Below, piece after piece: positions 42,115 through 50,864 of a stretch of 64,000 bases of DNA (the first letter of the stretch is position 1; each line of letters opens with the position of its first letter). The translations under genes were made by a program, and so were the position numbers. The notes under the pieces are model-generated. The model was not told where the DNA came from. It worked only from the letters and a program-made list of their open reading frames with translations, and ran no database searches. The stretch covers positions 124,001-188,000 of the forward strand of contig JAXGRD010000002.1 in assembly GCA_040766105.1 (NCBI GenBank), read 5' to 3'. This DNA comes from JAXGRD01 sp040766105 (GTDB taxonomy: Bacteria > Bacillota > Clostridia > Peptostreptococcales > Anaerovoracaceae).

Positions 42115-43167
42115 TTATTCTATAATGACCCCGTCTTCGTCCGTTTGCAAGACTTCTTCTTCAGGGTCTTCCTTCTTCATGGAGTCCATCAGCAGTTTCT
42201 CTACCTTGTCCAAGATTTGTTTGTTCTCACGCAAGTAGTTCTTTACGTTTTCTCTGCCCTGTCCAATGCGATCACCGTCAAAGCTGTACCATGATCCGGA
42301 TTTCTCAATGATGTTCATCTGGATGGCACAGTCCATTATATCCCCTTCCTTTGAAATGCCCTTTCCGTACATGATATCAAACTCTGCCTGCTTAAAGGGT
42401 GGCGCCACCTTGTTCTTAACCACTTTTGCTCTGGTGCGGTTCCCCAGCATTTCGTCCCCCTGTTTGATGGTTTCTATTTTTCGGACCTCAATTCGCATGG
42501 AAGAGTAGAACTTCAAAGCACGTCCTCCGGTGGTCACCTCCGGGTTTCCGTATACAATGCCTACTTTTTCTCGAAGTTGGTTGATGAAGATTACCGAGCA
42601 GTTGGATCGGTTTATCACCCCAGCCATCTTTCGAAGGGCCTGAGACATGAGTCTTGCCTGCAATGCCATGTGGCTGTCCCCCATGCTGCCTTCTATCTCG
42701 CTCTTTGGAACCAAGGCTGCAACGGAGTCGATGACCACTACATCCAAGGCACCACTTCGCACCAACATTTCGCAGATTTCCAAAGCTTGTTCTCCGGAAT
42801 CAGGCTGTGAAACAAGAAGCTCGTCTACATCTACCCCAAGGTTCTTTGCATATTCCGGATCCAGTGCGTGTTCTGCGTCGATGAATGCCGCCTTACCACC
42901 GGCTTTCTGTGCTTCGGCGATGACATGTAGGGTCAATGTGGTCTTACCGGAAGATTCCGGACCGTATATTTCCACGATTCTTCCTCTGGGGATTCCGCCT
43001 ATGCCTGTTGCCATATCCAAGCTGAAAGAACCGGTGGAAATCGCTTCCACACTCATGCGCAGGGAGTCGTCTCCCAGCTTCATGACGGCGCCTTTCCCGT
43101 ATTGTTTCTGTATCTGCATCAGGGCAGCATCCAGTGCCCTATCCTTATCATCTTTGTTAATTCCCAT
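42115..43167 (-). CDS. recA: Recombinase RecA
   Basis: 350 residues from ATG 43167 (MGINKDDKDRALDAALMQIQKQ). Walker A GPESSGKTT, VVIDSVAALVPKSEIEGSMGDSHMALQARLMSQALRK, INQLREKVGIVYGNPEVTTGGRALKFYSS for loop L2 and the acidic C terminus EEVLQTDEDGVIIE are all normal. GGAGGTAG is the ribosome site; an in-frame codon at 43194 lies inside the LexA box and is excluded. Homologous recombination and LexA self-cleavage. It is SOS regulated by the box just upstream. Confidence 0.98.
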   Translation of the reverse strand: MGINKDDKDRALDAALMQIQKQYGKGAVMKLGDDSLRMSVEAISTGSFSLDMATGIGGIPRGRIVEIYGPESSGKTTLTLHVIAEAQKAGGKAAFIDAEHALDPEYAKNLGVDVDELLVSQPDSGEQALEICEMLVRSGALDVVVIDSVAALVPKSEIEGSMGDSHMALQARLMSQALRKMAGVINRSNCSVIFINQLREKVGIVYGNPEVTTGGRALKFYSSMRIEVRKIETIKQGDEMLGNRTRAKVVKNKVAPPFKQAEFDIMYGKGISKEGDIMDCAIQMNIIEKSGSWYSFDGDRIGQGRENVKNYLRENKQILDKVEKLLMDSMKKEDPEEEVLQTDEDGVIIE

Positions 43168-43187
43168 TGCTACCTCCAAAATCATAG

Positions 43188-43235
43188 AGAACATTTGTTC
43201 TTATTCATCATACCCCTATTGTTTCCCCCTGTCAA
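43188..43235 (-). promoter_or_regulatory. recA promoter with LexA box
   Basis: On the - strand TTGACA (43235-43230), 17-nt spacer, TATGAT (43212-43207), then the perfect palindrome AGAACAAATGTTCT (43188-43201) at about +1 to +15. The box core GAAC-ATTT-GTTC is the Gram-positive LexA consensus. Confidence 0.93.
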
Positions 43236-43261
43236 GAAGGAATATTTTTCCATATTATATG

Positions 43262-44434
43262 TTATTTGGTAATAAATGTCAATACACTTTCCCCAAGATT
43301 GGCCTTTGGAACATCCAGAATATCAGCAATGGTCGCACCGATATTTCCAAAGGTGGCGCCGGTGGGCAAGGGAATGTTCTTCTTCAGCTTCTTTCCATAG
43401 AGCACAAAGGGAACATACTCCCTGGTGTGGTCAAAGCCTTCATGGGCAGGATCGTTTCCGTGATCCGCACAAAGGATGAGACAATCATCTTCTTCCAAGG
43501 ATTCCAGCAGTTCCGGCAGACGAAGATCAAAAGCTTCAATAGCCCTGCCGTAGCCCTCCGGGTTTCTCCTGTGACCGAACTGGGAATCAAACTCCACCAA
43601 ATTGGTGAATATCAATCCGGTCATATCCTTCTTCATGGCTTCTATGGTCTTACTCACACCGTCGTCATTGCTTTCCGTATGTACGGAAAGAGTAATCCCC
43701 TTACCGTTAAAAATATCACTGATTTTTCCTATGGCATAGACTGTTTTACCACTCTTCTCAATGTGATCCAGCACCGTCTCTTCCGGAGGCGACACGGCAT
43801 AATCCTTTCGATCCGCTGTTCGCTGTCTCTTTCCCTCTACCATGACATATGGCCTGGCTATAACTCTGCCACAGGCATAGTCGCCCACCAACAGTCTTCT
43901 GGCAATTTCACACATCTCATATAATCTGGGAAGAGGAATCACTTCCGTGTTGGCTGCAATTTGAAAAACGCTGTCCGCAGAAGTGTAGACAATGGGCTTT
44001 CCGGTTTTTTCATGCTCCGGACCCAGTTCATCAATGATAATCGTTCCCGATGCAGCGTAATTGCCCAATATGCCCATACCGATCTCCCTTTCAAAAGCGG
44101 AAATCAGTTCCTTTGGAAACCCATCGGGGTAGGTCTTAAAGGGCGTTTTGGTTTCTATTCCGGCGATCTCCCAGTGACCGGTGATGGTGTCCTTTCCTTG
44201 GGAGCGTTCTCCCAGTTTGCCGTAGCATCCAATTGGTGCATCCACTGCCAAGCGACCCCCGGCGGCTCCTTCAATATTACAAAAGCCAAGTTTTTGTAGA
44301 TTTGGTATGGATATATCTGGCAAGGCGTCTACAATATGTCCAAATGTATCCGCCCCTTCATCACCAAATTTCTTTGCATCGGGCATTGCGCCAATTCCCA
44401 AACTATCCAAAACGATTAAAATTACTCTCTTCAT
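43262..44434 (-). CDS. deoB: Phosphopentomutase
   Basis: 390 residues, alkaline phosphatase-like fold: VILIVLDSLGIGAMPDAKKFGDEGADTFGHI with metal ligand Asp, GKDTITGHWEI with the phosphorylated Thr, and CADHGNDPAHEGFDHTREYVPF with the second metal site. Interconverts (deoxy)ribose 1- and 5-phosphate in nucleoside use. No deoA/deoC/pnp neighbours occur; it follows the phosphoesterase gene by 4 nt. Confidence 0.95.
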   Translation of the reverse strand: MKRVILIVLDSLGIGAMPDAKKFGDEGADTFGHIVDALPDISIPNLQKLGFCNIEGAAGGRLAVDAPIGCYGKLGERSQGKDTITGHWEIAGIETKTPFKTYPDGFPKELISAFEREIGMGILGNYAASGTIIIDELGPEHEKTGKPIVYTSADSVFQIAANTEVIPLPRLYEMCEIARRLLVGDYACGRVIARPYVMVEGKRQRTADRKDYAVSPPEETVLDHIEKSGKTVYAIGKISDIFNGKGITLSVHTESNDDGVSKTIEAMKKDMTGLIFTNLVEFDSQFGHRRNPEGYGRAIEAFDLRLPELLESLEEDDCLILCADHGNDPAHEGFDHTREYVPFVLYGKKLKKNIPLPTGATFGNIGATIADILDVPKANLGESVLTFITK

Positions 44435-44438
44435 TTTC

Positions 44439-45137
44439 TTACTCCGTTATCTTCAGTGGGTTACAATTGAGATAATCCAGGGAAATCAGTTGGTACTCCA
44501 CACCGTCTTTTTTTCCCTTCAGTCCCTTTCGAAACGCTTCGTCTCCGTGCAGATGGCCATAAACCACCTTCCAAACACCGGATTGGGCGAACAAATCTGT
44601 AATTGCAGAGTCCTGTAATCTGTCATTGGTGGGCGGGAAGTGAATTGCCATAATTATTTTATTGTCTCCCCTATTCTTCGCCGCCTCTATAGATCGTTCC
44701 AATCGCAAGACTTCCCGATTGAAAATCTTCTGATCCGCCAAGGTGAAGTCATTATCCCCGGGGCAAATCCAACCTCTGCTTCCGCAAATTAAATATCCGT
44801 CCGCCTCGTAACAACTGTTCTGTAAAAAGGTGATGGAATCGAACATTTGGTTCAGTTTCGTGATTCCCTTCCACCACAGATCGTGGTTGCCTTTGATGAT
44901 CACCTTATGACCCGGCATGGAATCAATCCACTCCAAGTCGGGCATCGCCTCTTCCAACTTTAAACCCCAACTCACATCACCTGCCAAGATGATGGTATCC
45001 TTGTCGCTTATTTCTCTCTTCCAATTTTCTTCTAAACGGTGTACATGATCTAACCATCGTCCGCCAAAGACACCCATAGGTTTGTCCACGTCTTCATGGA
45101 AAGACAAGTGTAAATCACCGATAGCAAAAATGCTCAT
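44439..45137 (-). CDS. Calcineurin-like metallophosphoesterase
   Basis: 232 residues. AIGDLHLSFHEDVDKPMGVFG (DxH), DTIILAGDVSWGLKLEEA (GD), VIIKGNHDLWWKG (GNHD) and the later H in MAIHFPPTN and YGHLHG: a full two-metal phosphoesterase site. The group is common in Clostridia and its substrate is unknown. It follows rmuC by 4 nt, and deoB follows it. Confidence 0.9.
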   Translation of the reverse strand: MSIFAIGDLHLSFHEDVDKPMGVFGGRWLDHVHRLEENWKREISDKDTIILAGDVSWGLKLEEAMPDLEWIDSMPGHKVIIKGNHDLWWKGITKLNQMFDSITFLQNSCYEADGYLICGSRGWICPGDNDFTLADQKIFNREVLRLERSIEAAKNRGDNKIIMAIHFPPTNDRLQDSAITDLFAQSGVWKVVYGHLHGDEAFRKGLKGKKDGVEYQLISLDYLNCNPLKITE

Positions 45138-45141
45138 AAAT

Positions 45142-46257
45142 CTAACGTTCCTCTTCTTCTAAGTAATCCAGCCCCAAGTATGACGAACTCTCTACCTCAT
45201 CCATAGAGGAGACATTTCGCAGTTTCCTGTTGATTTGATTCGTCCGGGGTCCCATGAGCTTGTCCAACTCCAAGTGGGTTTGGTCCAGTTTTTTCTTCAT
45301 ATTGTTAAGGATGGACTCAAACTTGCCAAATTCCGTCTTCACCGCTTCCAGTGTTCGCCACACTTCTCCCGAACGTTTCTGAATGGCTAAGGTCTTGAAG
45401 CCCATCTGCAGGCTGTTTAGAAATGCTGCCATGGTGGAAGGTCCCGTGATGCTGATTCGATACTCTTCCTGAACGGTTTCTATGATGCCAAGCCTTGCAA
45501 CCTCAGCATAGAGTCCCTCAAAGGGCAGGAATAATATTCCAAAATCCGTCGTGTGAGGCGGATCGATGTACTTGACATGTATATCCTTTGCCGATCGTTT
45601 AATGGCATCCAACAAAGCCTTTTCTGCACTTCTAATGGTTTCCCTTTGTCCTGTCTCTTGGGCAAGCAAGAGGGAATGATAGACGTCCGCGGGAAACTTA
45701 GAGTCAATGGGAAGATAAACGCTTCCGGTTTCGTCACCGGGCAGCAATATGGCAAACTCCACATAACCGCTTCCGGAAGCTTTCGTCTTAACATTTTCCT
45801 CAAACTGCTCGGGGGCAAGAATCTGATTGAGAATCGCCCAAAGTTGGACTTCTCCCAAAACACCTCTCGTCTTCACGTTGGCAAGAACTTTTTTGATGTC
45901 ACCAACATTATCCGTCAAAGATCGCATTTCACCGAAGCCTCTGCTGACCTGGGCTAACTGTTCGTTGACCAATGCAAAGGACTTGGTAATGCGGTTATCC
46001 AGGGTTTGTTGCAGCTTTTCATCTACGGTGTTGCGCATTCTATCCAACTGTCGATTGTTGTCTTCCTGCAAATCGTGAAGGCGCATTTCCATGGTTTGTC
46101 TCACATTTTCCAACTGTATCATCGTCATGTCAGACAAGTTTTTGATGCTGCTTTGTACATCTTGTTTCGTTTCTTTCCGTGAAGATACCACCGTTACCAG
46201 TATGATACACAAGAGGACAATGATGACAACCATCCCAATGAGCAATAAAGTTTCCAT
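45142..46257 (-). CDS. rmuC: RmuC family DNA recombination protein
   Basis: 371 residues from ATG 46257. N-terminal membrane anchor (about 2-25, LLLIGMVVIIVLLCIILVTVV), coiled coil (about 30-130), then the RmuC nuclease-like domain with GVLGEVQLWAILNQILAPEQFEENV, YLPIDSKFPADVYHSLL, and TDFGILFLPFEGLYAEV. RmuC loss in E. coli changes inversion rates at short repeats. A longer in-frame opening reaches 46374 but lies within coaB and lacks the membrane anchor start. Confidence 0.93.
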   Translation of the reverse strand: METLLLIGMVVIIVLLCIILVTVVSSRKETKQDVQSSIKNLSDMTMIQLENVRQTMEMRLHDLQEDNNRQLDRMRNTVDEKLQQTLDNRITKSFALVNEQLAQVSRGFGEMRSLTDNVGDIKKVLANVKTRGVLGEVQLWAILNQILAPEQFEENVKTKASGSGYVEFAILLPGDETGSVYLPIDSKFPADVYHSLLLAQETGQRETIRSAEKALLDAIKRSAKDIHVKYIDPPHTTDFGILFLPFEGLYAEVARLGIIETVQEEYRISITGPSTMAAFLNSLQMGFKTLAIQKRSGEVWRTLEAVKTEFGKFESILNNMKKKLDQTHLELDKLMGPRTNQINRKLRNVSSMDEVESSSYLGLDYLEEEER

Positions 46258-46273
46258 AGAGTCTCTCTTTCTT

Positions 46274-47017
46274 TTATGAGGTCTGTTCCACCACGAATTG
46301 GAAGATATCCGCTGGCGTATCCAACTTTCTTCCTGTATCTCCGTCTTTCGAAACGGGATAACGGGCAGAATCACCCTTTCTCAAAATCGCCAAGTCGTTG
46401 GCAAAAATAAAGTCCACATTGTTCTTTACTGCCAACTTCTGTGCCACATCTATGAGTTCCTCATGGGGCACGTTTTCCAATAGTTTACATCCAAATATTT
46501 TTGCATCGGGAAACCATTCCCGCAATCTTGCAATGATCTTAGGTGTCAAAGTCAGCTTCACGGTCAAGTTCTCCTGATAACTGCTGATCTTGGAATCGTC
46601 GTTAAGCTTACAGGCAGGATTTACCATGAGTGACAAAATATCTTCTGCACTCTTCAACTGGTCTTTTTTATGGAATATCTCTTCCGCAAGATCTTCCATG
46701 AGGAAAGAAAAATCCGCCTTATAGTCGCCCACTGCTGCTGCGTGGATCAAAGCATCAAAGGTGTTCTTGCCACTTTCTTGCCTGATTGCCTCCAACATTT
46801 CTTCCGTCGTTTCTACAGGAACAATATCCATACGATCGTCCTTCGGCAGGTCCGCCGTAGATACCCCGCGATTCATGACCAAGGTGACACTCCATCCGTC
46901 ATCGTGGAACAACTTGGCAAGGGCCAAGGAAAGGCTCCCTGTGGACATGTTGGTTATTTTCATCACCTCATCAATAAACTCATTGGTGGGTCCACCTGTA
47001 ATCAATATTCTTTTCAT
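46274..47017 (-). CDS. coaB: Phosphopantothenate-cysteine ligase, stand-alone CoaB
   Basis: 247 residues. MKRILITGGPTNEFIDEVMKITNMSTGSLSLALAKLF, DALIHAAAVGDYKADF, LTPKIIARLREWFPDAKIFGCKLL and VDFIFANDLAIL match CoaB. It lacks the CoaC flavoprotein half with which it is fused in most bacteria, as in streptococci and some Clostridia, so a separate coaC should exist elsewhere. It makes phosphopantothenoylcysteine for coenzyme A. Confidence 0.9.
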   Translation of the reverse strand: MKRILITGGPTNEFIDEVMKITNMSTGSLSLALAKLFHDDGWSVTLVMNRGVSTADLPKDDRMDIVPVETTEEMLEAIRQESGKNTFDALIHAAAVGDYKADFSFLMEDLAEEIFHKKDQLKSAEDILSLMVNPACKLNDDSKISSYQENLTVKLTLTPKIIARLREWFPDAKIFGCKLLENVPHEELIDVAQKLAVKNNVDFIFANDLAILRKGDSARYPVSKDGDTGRKLDTPADIFQFVVEQTS

Positions 47018-47044
47018 CCTTTGTTAGTCCTCCGTTTTCAAATG

Positions 47045-47389
47045 TTATTTTATCAAAACAACGGTGATTCCGCTGTTTCCATCAATGTCTCTGTTGAAAT
47101 CCTTCAATTGTGGGCATACATCCAAGAAAGCCTTCTTCTTGGAACCCCACTCTTCCCCCTTTACCACATCACGTACAATGCCTCGCAGTGCGGGTTCTTT
47201 CAACTTTTTTCCCGTAGCCGCCTTAATGGCACCTCCCGTTCCGGAACTGCCGTAGCCGTGAATGATCACCGCCGATTTACATCCTGCCATTTTCCCCGTA
47301 GTCAGGTCGTTGACAAGCTTCCGCATGGCATCCTCCACCAAGGGCATACCTCTCTCCAGATTAATTTCTTTTACTTTTATCGCTCCCAT
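47045..47389 (-). CDS. Smr domain protein
   Basis: 114 residues from ATG 47389 (MGAIKVKEINLERGMPLVED) with AAGGAG upstream; a longer in-frame reading lies inside tcdA and is not used. The Smr motif is IIHGYGSSGTGGAIKAATGKKL (HGxGxG), with the leading LERG segment. Stand-alone Smr proteins are endonuclease or RNA-cleaving candidates. The start overlaps the tcdA end by 13 nt. Confidence 0.87.
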   Translation of the reverse strand: MGAIKVKEINLERGMPLVEDAMRKLVNDLTTGKMAGCKSAVIIHGYGSSGTGGAIKAATGKKLKEPALRGIVRDVVKGEEWGSKKKAFLDVCPQLKDFNRDIDGNSGITVVLIK

Positions 47390-48060
47390 TGGATCAACTC
47401 CTTTATGACTTCCCCTGCTATGATCAGTCCTGCAGCAGGAGGCACAAATGCAACGCTCCCCGGTGGTCTTTGACGCTTGGGACTTTCTGTGGAATATACC
47501 ACCTTTAACTTCTCTACGCCTCTTTCTCGAAGCTCCTTGCGCAAAATCTTTGCTAAGGGACACACGGAAGTTTCGTAGATGTCTCCCACCTGTATCCTGG
47601 TTGGATCCACCTTGTTCCCCATTCCCATGGAAGAGATAATGGGTGTAGATGTCTTGCCGGTGCAGAGAATAAGTTCTATTTTTGCAGTCACCGTATCAAC
47701 GGCATCTATGACATAATCATATTGGCTGAAATCATAAGTATGGCTGTTCTCGGGAAGAAAAAAATCTTCCATTGCTGTTACTTTGCATTCCGGATTAATA
47801 TCTCCAATGCGCGCCTTCATGACCTCCGCCTTGCTCTTTCCTATGGTGCTGTGAAGTCCGATGATTTGCCGATTGAGATTGGTGATGTCCACCACATCCT
47901 TATCCACTAAAGTCAATGCACCTACACCGGTTCGTGCCAAGGCTTCCACAGCAAAGCCGCCGACCCCACCCACACCGAAAACCGCCACATGGCAGGAGCG
48001 GAGACGATCAAGTCCCTCTTGGCCAATTACCTTAATGGTTCTGTCAAATTCACTGCTCAT
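47377..48060 (-). CDS. tcdA: tRNA threonylcarbamoyladenosine dehydratase (TcdA/CsdL-like, E1-like)
   Basis: 227 residues. ThiF/MoeB fold: VAVFGVGGVGGFAVEALARTGVGALTLVDKDVVDITNLNRQI, DYVIDAVDTVTAKIELI and SMGMGNKVDPTRIQVGDIYETSVCPLAKILRKELRERG. The last segment is specific to TcdA, which dehydrates t6A37 to the cyclic form using ATP. Overlaps recX by 11 nt. Confidence 0.92.
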   Translation of the reverse strand: MSSEFDRTIKVIGQEGLDRLRSCHVAVFGVGGVGGFAVEALARTGVGALTLVDKDVVDITNLNRQIIGLHSTIGKSKAEVMKARIGDINPECKVTAMEDFFLPENSHTYDFSQYDYVIDAVDTVTAKIELILCTGKTSTPIISSMGMGNKVDPTRIQVGDIYETSVCPLAKILRKELRERGVEKLKVVYSTESPKRQRPPGSVAFVPPAAGLIIAGEVIKELIQWER

Positions 48061-48529
48061 TTTCTTCTCTCATATATCTTCCCACTATTTCATAGATTAA
48101 ATCACTGTCATAACCTAAGGTCTTTAACCTTCTGCCAATTTTCCCCGAGACGCGAAGGACATCCGCCCTTCCTTCTCTGGAAGCAATCCTTTCCGCCACA
48201 TGGGAAGCCCTTTCTCGCTCTTCTTCTGGGAGATCCAAATTTTCTTCCTCCGCCAAAGCGGCAAAGGCGTCCTCCACTTGAAAGGCCTCAACACCCTTGG
48301 TTCCCAACTCATATTTCATGAGGTGCATGCTCTTCCCCTTGGATGCCCCATAATGGTAGTAGTCTCTGCAGTACCTGTCATCGTCCAAATAATGCATGTC
48401 CAACAAATAGATCAAAGTCTCGCAGACTTCATCATGGGGACACCCTTTTTTCTCCAGATAGTCTGCCACTTGTTTTTGGGTTTTCAGCCCCATGGTCAAA
48501 TAGCGTAGAGCAAGATCTCTAGTATTCAT
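48050..48529 (-). CDS. recX: Regulatory protein RecX
   Basis: 159 residues in three-helix repeats: ALRYLTMGLKTQKQVADYLEKKGC, IYLLDMHYLDDDRYCRDYYHYGASKGKSMHLMKYELGTKGV, RRLKTLGYDSDLIYEIV. It binds RecA filaments and limits them. recA is 5 kb downstream rather than adjacent. AGGAGCAAG precedes the ATG; overlaps the MBL gene end by 11 nt. Confidence 0.93.
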   Translation of the reverse strand: MNTRDLALRYLTMGLKTQKQVADYLEKKGCPHDEVCETLIYLLDMHYLDDDRYCRDYYHYGASKGKSMHLMKYELGTKGVEAFQVEDAFAALAEEENLDLPEEERERASHVAERIASREGRADVLRVSGKIGRRLKTLGYDSDLIYEIVGRYMREENEQ

Positions 48530-49340
48530 AGCTTGCTCCTGCCGTAGCCAAAATACAGTCCTCTCCCAATATACCTTTCAATGCTACAATGGCAGCAAGG
48601 CCTGTGCAATGAACGGGCATAATTTTGGAAACACCCAACTGTCCCAAAGCAGTCGATAATTCTCGTCTGTCTTCCTCAGAAGCATGGTAGAGATGCATGC
48701 CGGCCACCAACATATAGATTGGCGTTTTCGGGAAGATTTCTTCAGCATATTTTACAGCGGGAATCACACCTTGGTGAGAGCATCCGCTGAATAAAAACAC
48801 GCCCTTCTCATCCCTTATGGCAAGAAATTGTTCATGACTCATATCATCCGCCTCAATGGTACCATCTTCCTTTTTCATATAAAAAGTCTCCGTAACAGAA
48901 TTCCCCGGTGAAACCGGTATGGTTCCACTGACAATAATGTCTTCGGTGATGGGCGTAATACCTGAAGTAAGCTTCCATCGATGGTCGTAGTCCTCTTTGG
49001 GGAAAGGAATGCCGCTTCCCTCTTCCTCCAGCTTGCCGTCTTCCATTCCGTACGTCATGCGAAATGCTTTCTCGTGAATGTAGATTGGCGCCTCTTTGTT
49101 AATCTTACAAAAATCGGGGATTCCCGATGTATGATCATAGTGGCCGTGGCTGATAACGGCGTAATCGGTGTCTTTCAGATTAATTCCAAGATTCTTTGCG
49201 TTTTTACAAAAGAGGTCCGATGCCCCCATGTCAAAAAGGATTTTCCTTCCGTGGGCTTCGATAAAGATGGAAAGTCCGTGTTCTGCGCCGCATAGGGAAG
49301 ATTCCGTCTTATTTTCCGATAAAAAAGTGAACTTTATCAT
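48519..49340 (-). CDS. Metallo-beta-lactamase fold hydrolase (RFA-P synthase-like)
   Basis: 273 residues from ATG 49340 with AGGGAG upstream, overlapping the transporter stop as ATGA. VISHGHYDHTSGIPDF (HxHxDH), FLFSGCSHQGVIPAVKYAEE and GGLH-like MLVAGMHLYHASEEDR are those of the MBL group annotated as dihydropterin-ribofuranosylaminobenzene phosphate synthase in archaea; in bacteria the function is unclear. An in-frame extension to 49406 is mostly within the upstream gene and was rejected. Confidence 0.88.
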   Translation of the reverse strand: MIKFTFLSENKTESSLCGAEHGLSIFIEAHGRKILFDMGASDLFCKNAKNLGINLKDTDYAVISHGHYDHTSGIPDFCKINKEAPIYIHEKAFRMTYGMEDGKLEEEGSGIPFPKEDYDHRWKLTSGITPITEDIIVSGTIPVSPGNSVTETFYMKKEDGTIEADDMSHEQFLAIRDEKGVFLFSGCSHQGVIPAVKYAEEIFPKTPIYMLVAGMHLYHASEEDRRELSTALGQLGVSKIMPVHCTGLAAIVALKGILGEDCILATAGASYEY

Positions 49341-50248
49341 GTTTTCTGCTCCCTGTTCTTTACAATATTGCTGCCTATGACTCCGGCAATGATAATTATG
49401 GTACAAATAATATGGTAGTAGCGAAGCTCTTCTCCCAGGATATATGCGCCGGCGACAATGGAAATGGCCGTAGACACATTGCCGAAAATGGACGCATTGA
49501 CGGCAGGCATGTGTGCCTGCATATATGCCATGAGCAGAAGACTAAATAGTATGCAACAGATCCCAAGATATGCTGCTGCCAGCACAAACTCAATGTGAGC
49601 CAAGGGTGCCATATATGCACTGAGATTGCCTCTCCAAATGCCTATGCATAGAACTATGAGATTAAATGCGGCAAATCCTAAGAAAGAAGTTACAGCTGTG
49701 ATTTCAAAGGGAGAATATACCCCCCTCACATAACGCATCATCACGTTGTTGACAGACATGGAGATACTGGACAGCATCAATAAAATCGTGCCTAAGGGGC
49801 TGAAATGAAGCTCCCCTGCACCCATGACAATCATGTAAATCAATGCCCCTACAACGGCAATGATGAGAACGTTTTGTAAGGTAGTGGCCTTTTCCTTGAG
49901 GAAGACCGTCGCTAATATCTGTACCAATATGGGAATGATGGCAAACATGATGGCAGCTTCAATAGAGGAGGAATAGACCAGGCCCACCGTTTGAAAGACC
50001 ATGAAGAGGATGTAGGATCCCCCTGTAATGATTACCTTCTTTTTCGGTTTGCCTTTCAGTTCTACCTTTCCCAGGCGAAGGAGTATGAATGCCAAAACGG
50101 CCAAGATTGCAAAGTTATATCGGTGCGCTAGGATTTCCAATGGTGTGGCGTATTGAATACAAATTTTGATACCCAAAAAAGAGAATCCCACCATTATGGA
50201 GAAGATAACGCCTGCTATATATGGTTTTGTGCTAGACTTCTCTTGCAT
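49337..50248 (-). CDS. EamA/DMT family transporter
   Basis: 303 residues, ten membrane spans in two EamA repeats; first repeat PYIAGVIFSIMVGFSFLGIKICIQYATPLEILAHRYNFAILAVL, second beginning at LHFSPLGTILLMLSSISMSVNN, each ending in a Pro/Glu marked helix (FLKEKATTL and YILGEELRYYH). Probably a metabolite exporter; substrate unknown. ATG 50248 has GGGAGGAT; this start lies within the end of the preceding transferase gene (34-nt overlap). Confidence 0.9.
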   Translation of the reverse strand: MQEKSSTKPYIAGVIFSIMVGFSFLGIKICIQYATPLEILAHRYNFAILAVLAFILLRLGKVELKGKPKKKVIITGGSYILFMVFQTVGLVYSSSIEAAIMFAIIPILVQILATVFLKEKATTLQNVLIIAVVGALIYMIVMGAGELHFSPLGTILLMLSSISMSVNNVMMRYVRGVYSPFEITAVTSFLGFAAFNLIVLCIGIWRGNLSAYMAPLAHIEFVLAAAYLGICCILFSLLLMAYMQAHMPAVNASIFGNVSTAISIVAGAYILGEELRYYHIICTIIIIAGVIGSNIVKNREQKT

Positions 50249-50781
50249 ATATCCTCCCGCCCGTCCCAAGCACAGGCGCAGTAAAAATCGTCATTCATGG
50301 GTATCAGTGAAATAGAGATACCGTCTATCTCTTTACGAAGTCGGCCATTCTCCACCATGGAATACTGTTGCAGCCCTTTGGCTAATGTGGTTCCAAGATA
50401 CTTCACATAGGCTTCTTTCATGACCCAAAGGTTCCAAAAGCCATCTTCTCCCATCTCCTCCACATATTCCTTTTCGTCACCGGTAAAAAAGCGACATGCA
50501 ATGGATTGCCATGATGCAGTTTTTTTCTTTTGTATGTCCAAGCCAACAGGTGTAATACCAATCAAACACGCCCACAAGTTGCCGCTATGGCTCACGGAAA
50601 AGTGAAATCCGCTTTCCTCGAACATCGGTTTTCCCGACAGTGGCCTATGTATGACGGGACTTTTCTGCAGTGGAATCTTCTCTTCCCTGCAATACTCTGA
50701 CAGTGCCCCTAGGACCAATTTATCCGTACTATTTTGCCCGTTTCTCCTTGGTGAAGAAAACTCATATATATATAATTTCAT
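50215..50781 (-). CDS. Sfp-type 4'-phosphopantetheinyl transferase
   Basis: 188 residues from ATG 50781 (MKLYIYEFSS). FEESGFHFSVSHSGNLWACLIG, VGLDIQKKK (the Asp-Ile metal ligand) and WNLWVMKEAYVKYLGTTLAKGL (WxxKEA) are the conserved motifs. It attaches phosphopantetheine to carrier proteins. No polyketide or peptide synthetase is in the window, so the target may lie elsewhere, or the gene may serve fatty-acid ACP. Confidence 0.9.
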   Translation of the reverse strand: MKLYIYEFSSPRRNGQNSTDKLVLGALSEYCREEKIPLQKSPVIHRPLSGKPMFEESGFHFSVSHSGNLWACLIGITPVGLDIQKKKTASWQSIACRFFTGDEKEYVEEMGEDGFWNLWVMKEAYVKYLGTTLAKGLQQYSMVENGRLRKEIDGISISLIPMNDDFYCACAWDGREDICKRSLAQNHI

Positions 50782-50801
50782 AGATGTCCTCACAATATGT
50801 C

Positions 50802-50851
50802 ATTATATCAAAAAAGGAGCCTTCTCTGCAATGATACAGAGAAAACTCCTT
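50802..50851 (-). terminator. Terminator of the universal stress gene overlapping the transferase promoter
   Basis: On the - strand the arm 50851-50837 (begins AAGGAG, ends CTCTG) pairs with 50828-50814 across an 8-nt loop: 15 pairs, two of them G-T, then TTTTTT. TATAAT follows at 50807-50802. A -35 at 50831-50826 (TTGCAG, 18-nt spacer) would lie in the loop and right arm of the hairpin. Confidence 0.78.
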
Positions 50852-50864
50852 ATGCATATCTACA

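Noticed and set aside
42647..43924. A 425-codon open frame on the + strand across recA and deoB
   Set aside because: It is antisense to two certain genes, has no recognisable motif or ribosome site, and reads like reversed RecA/DeoB codons.
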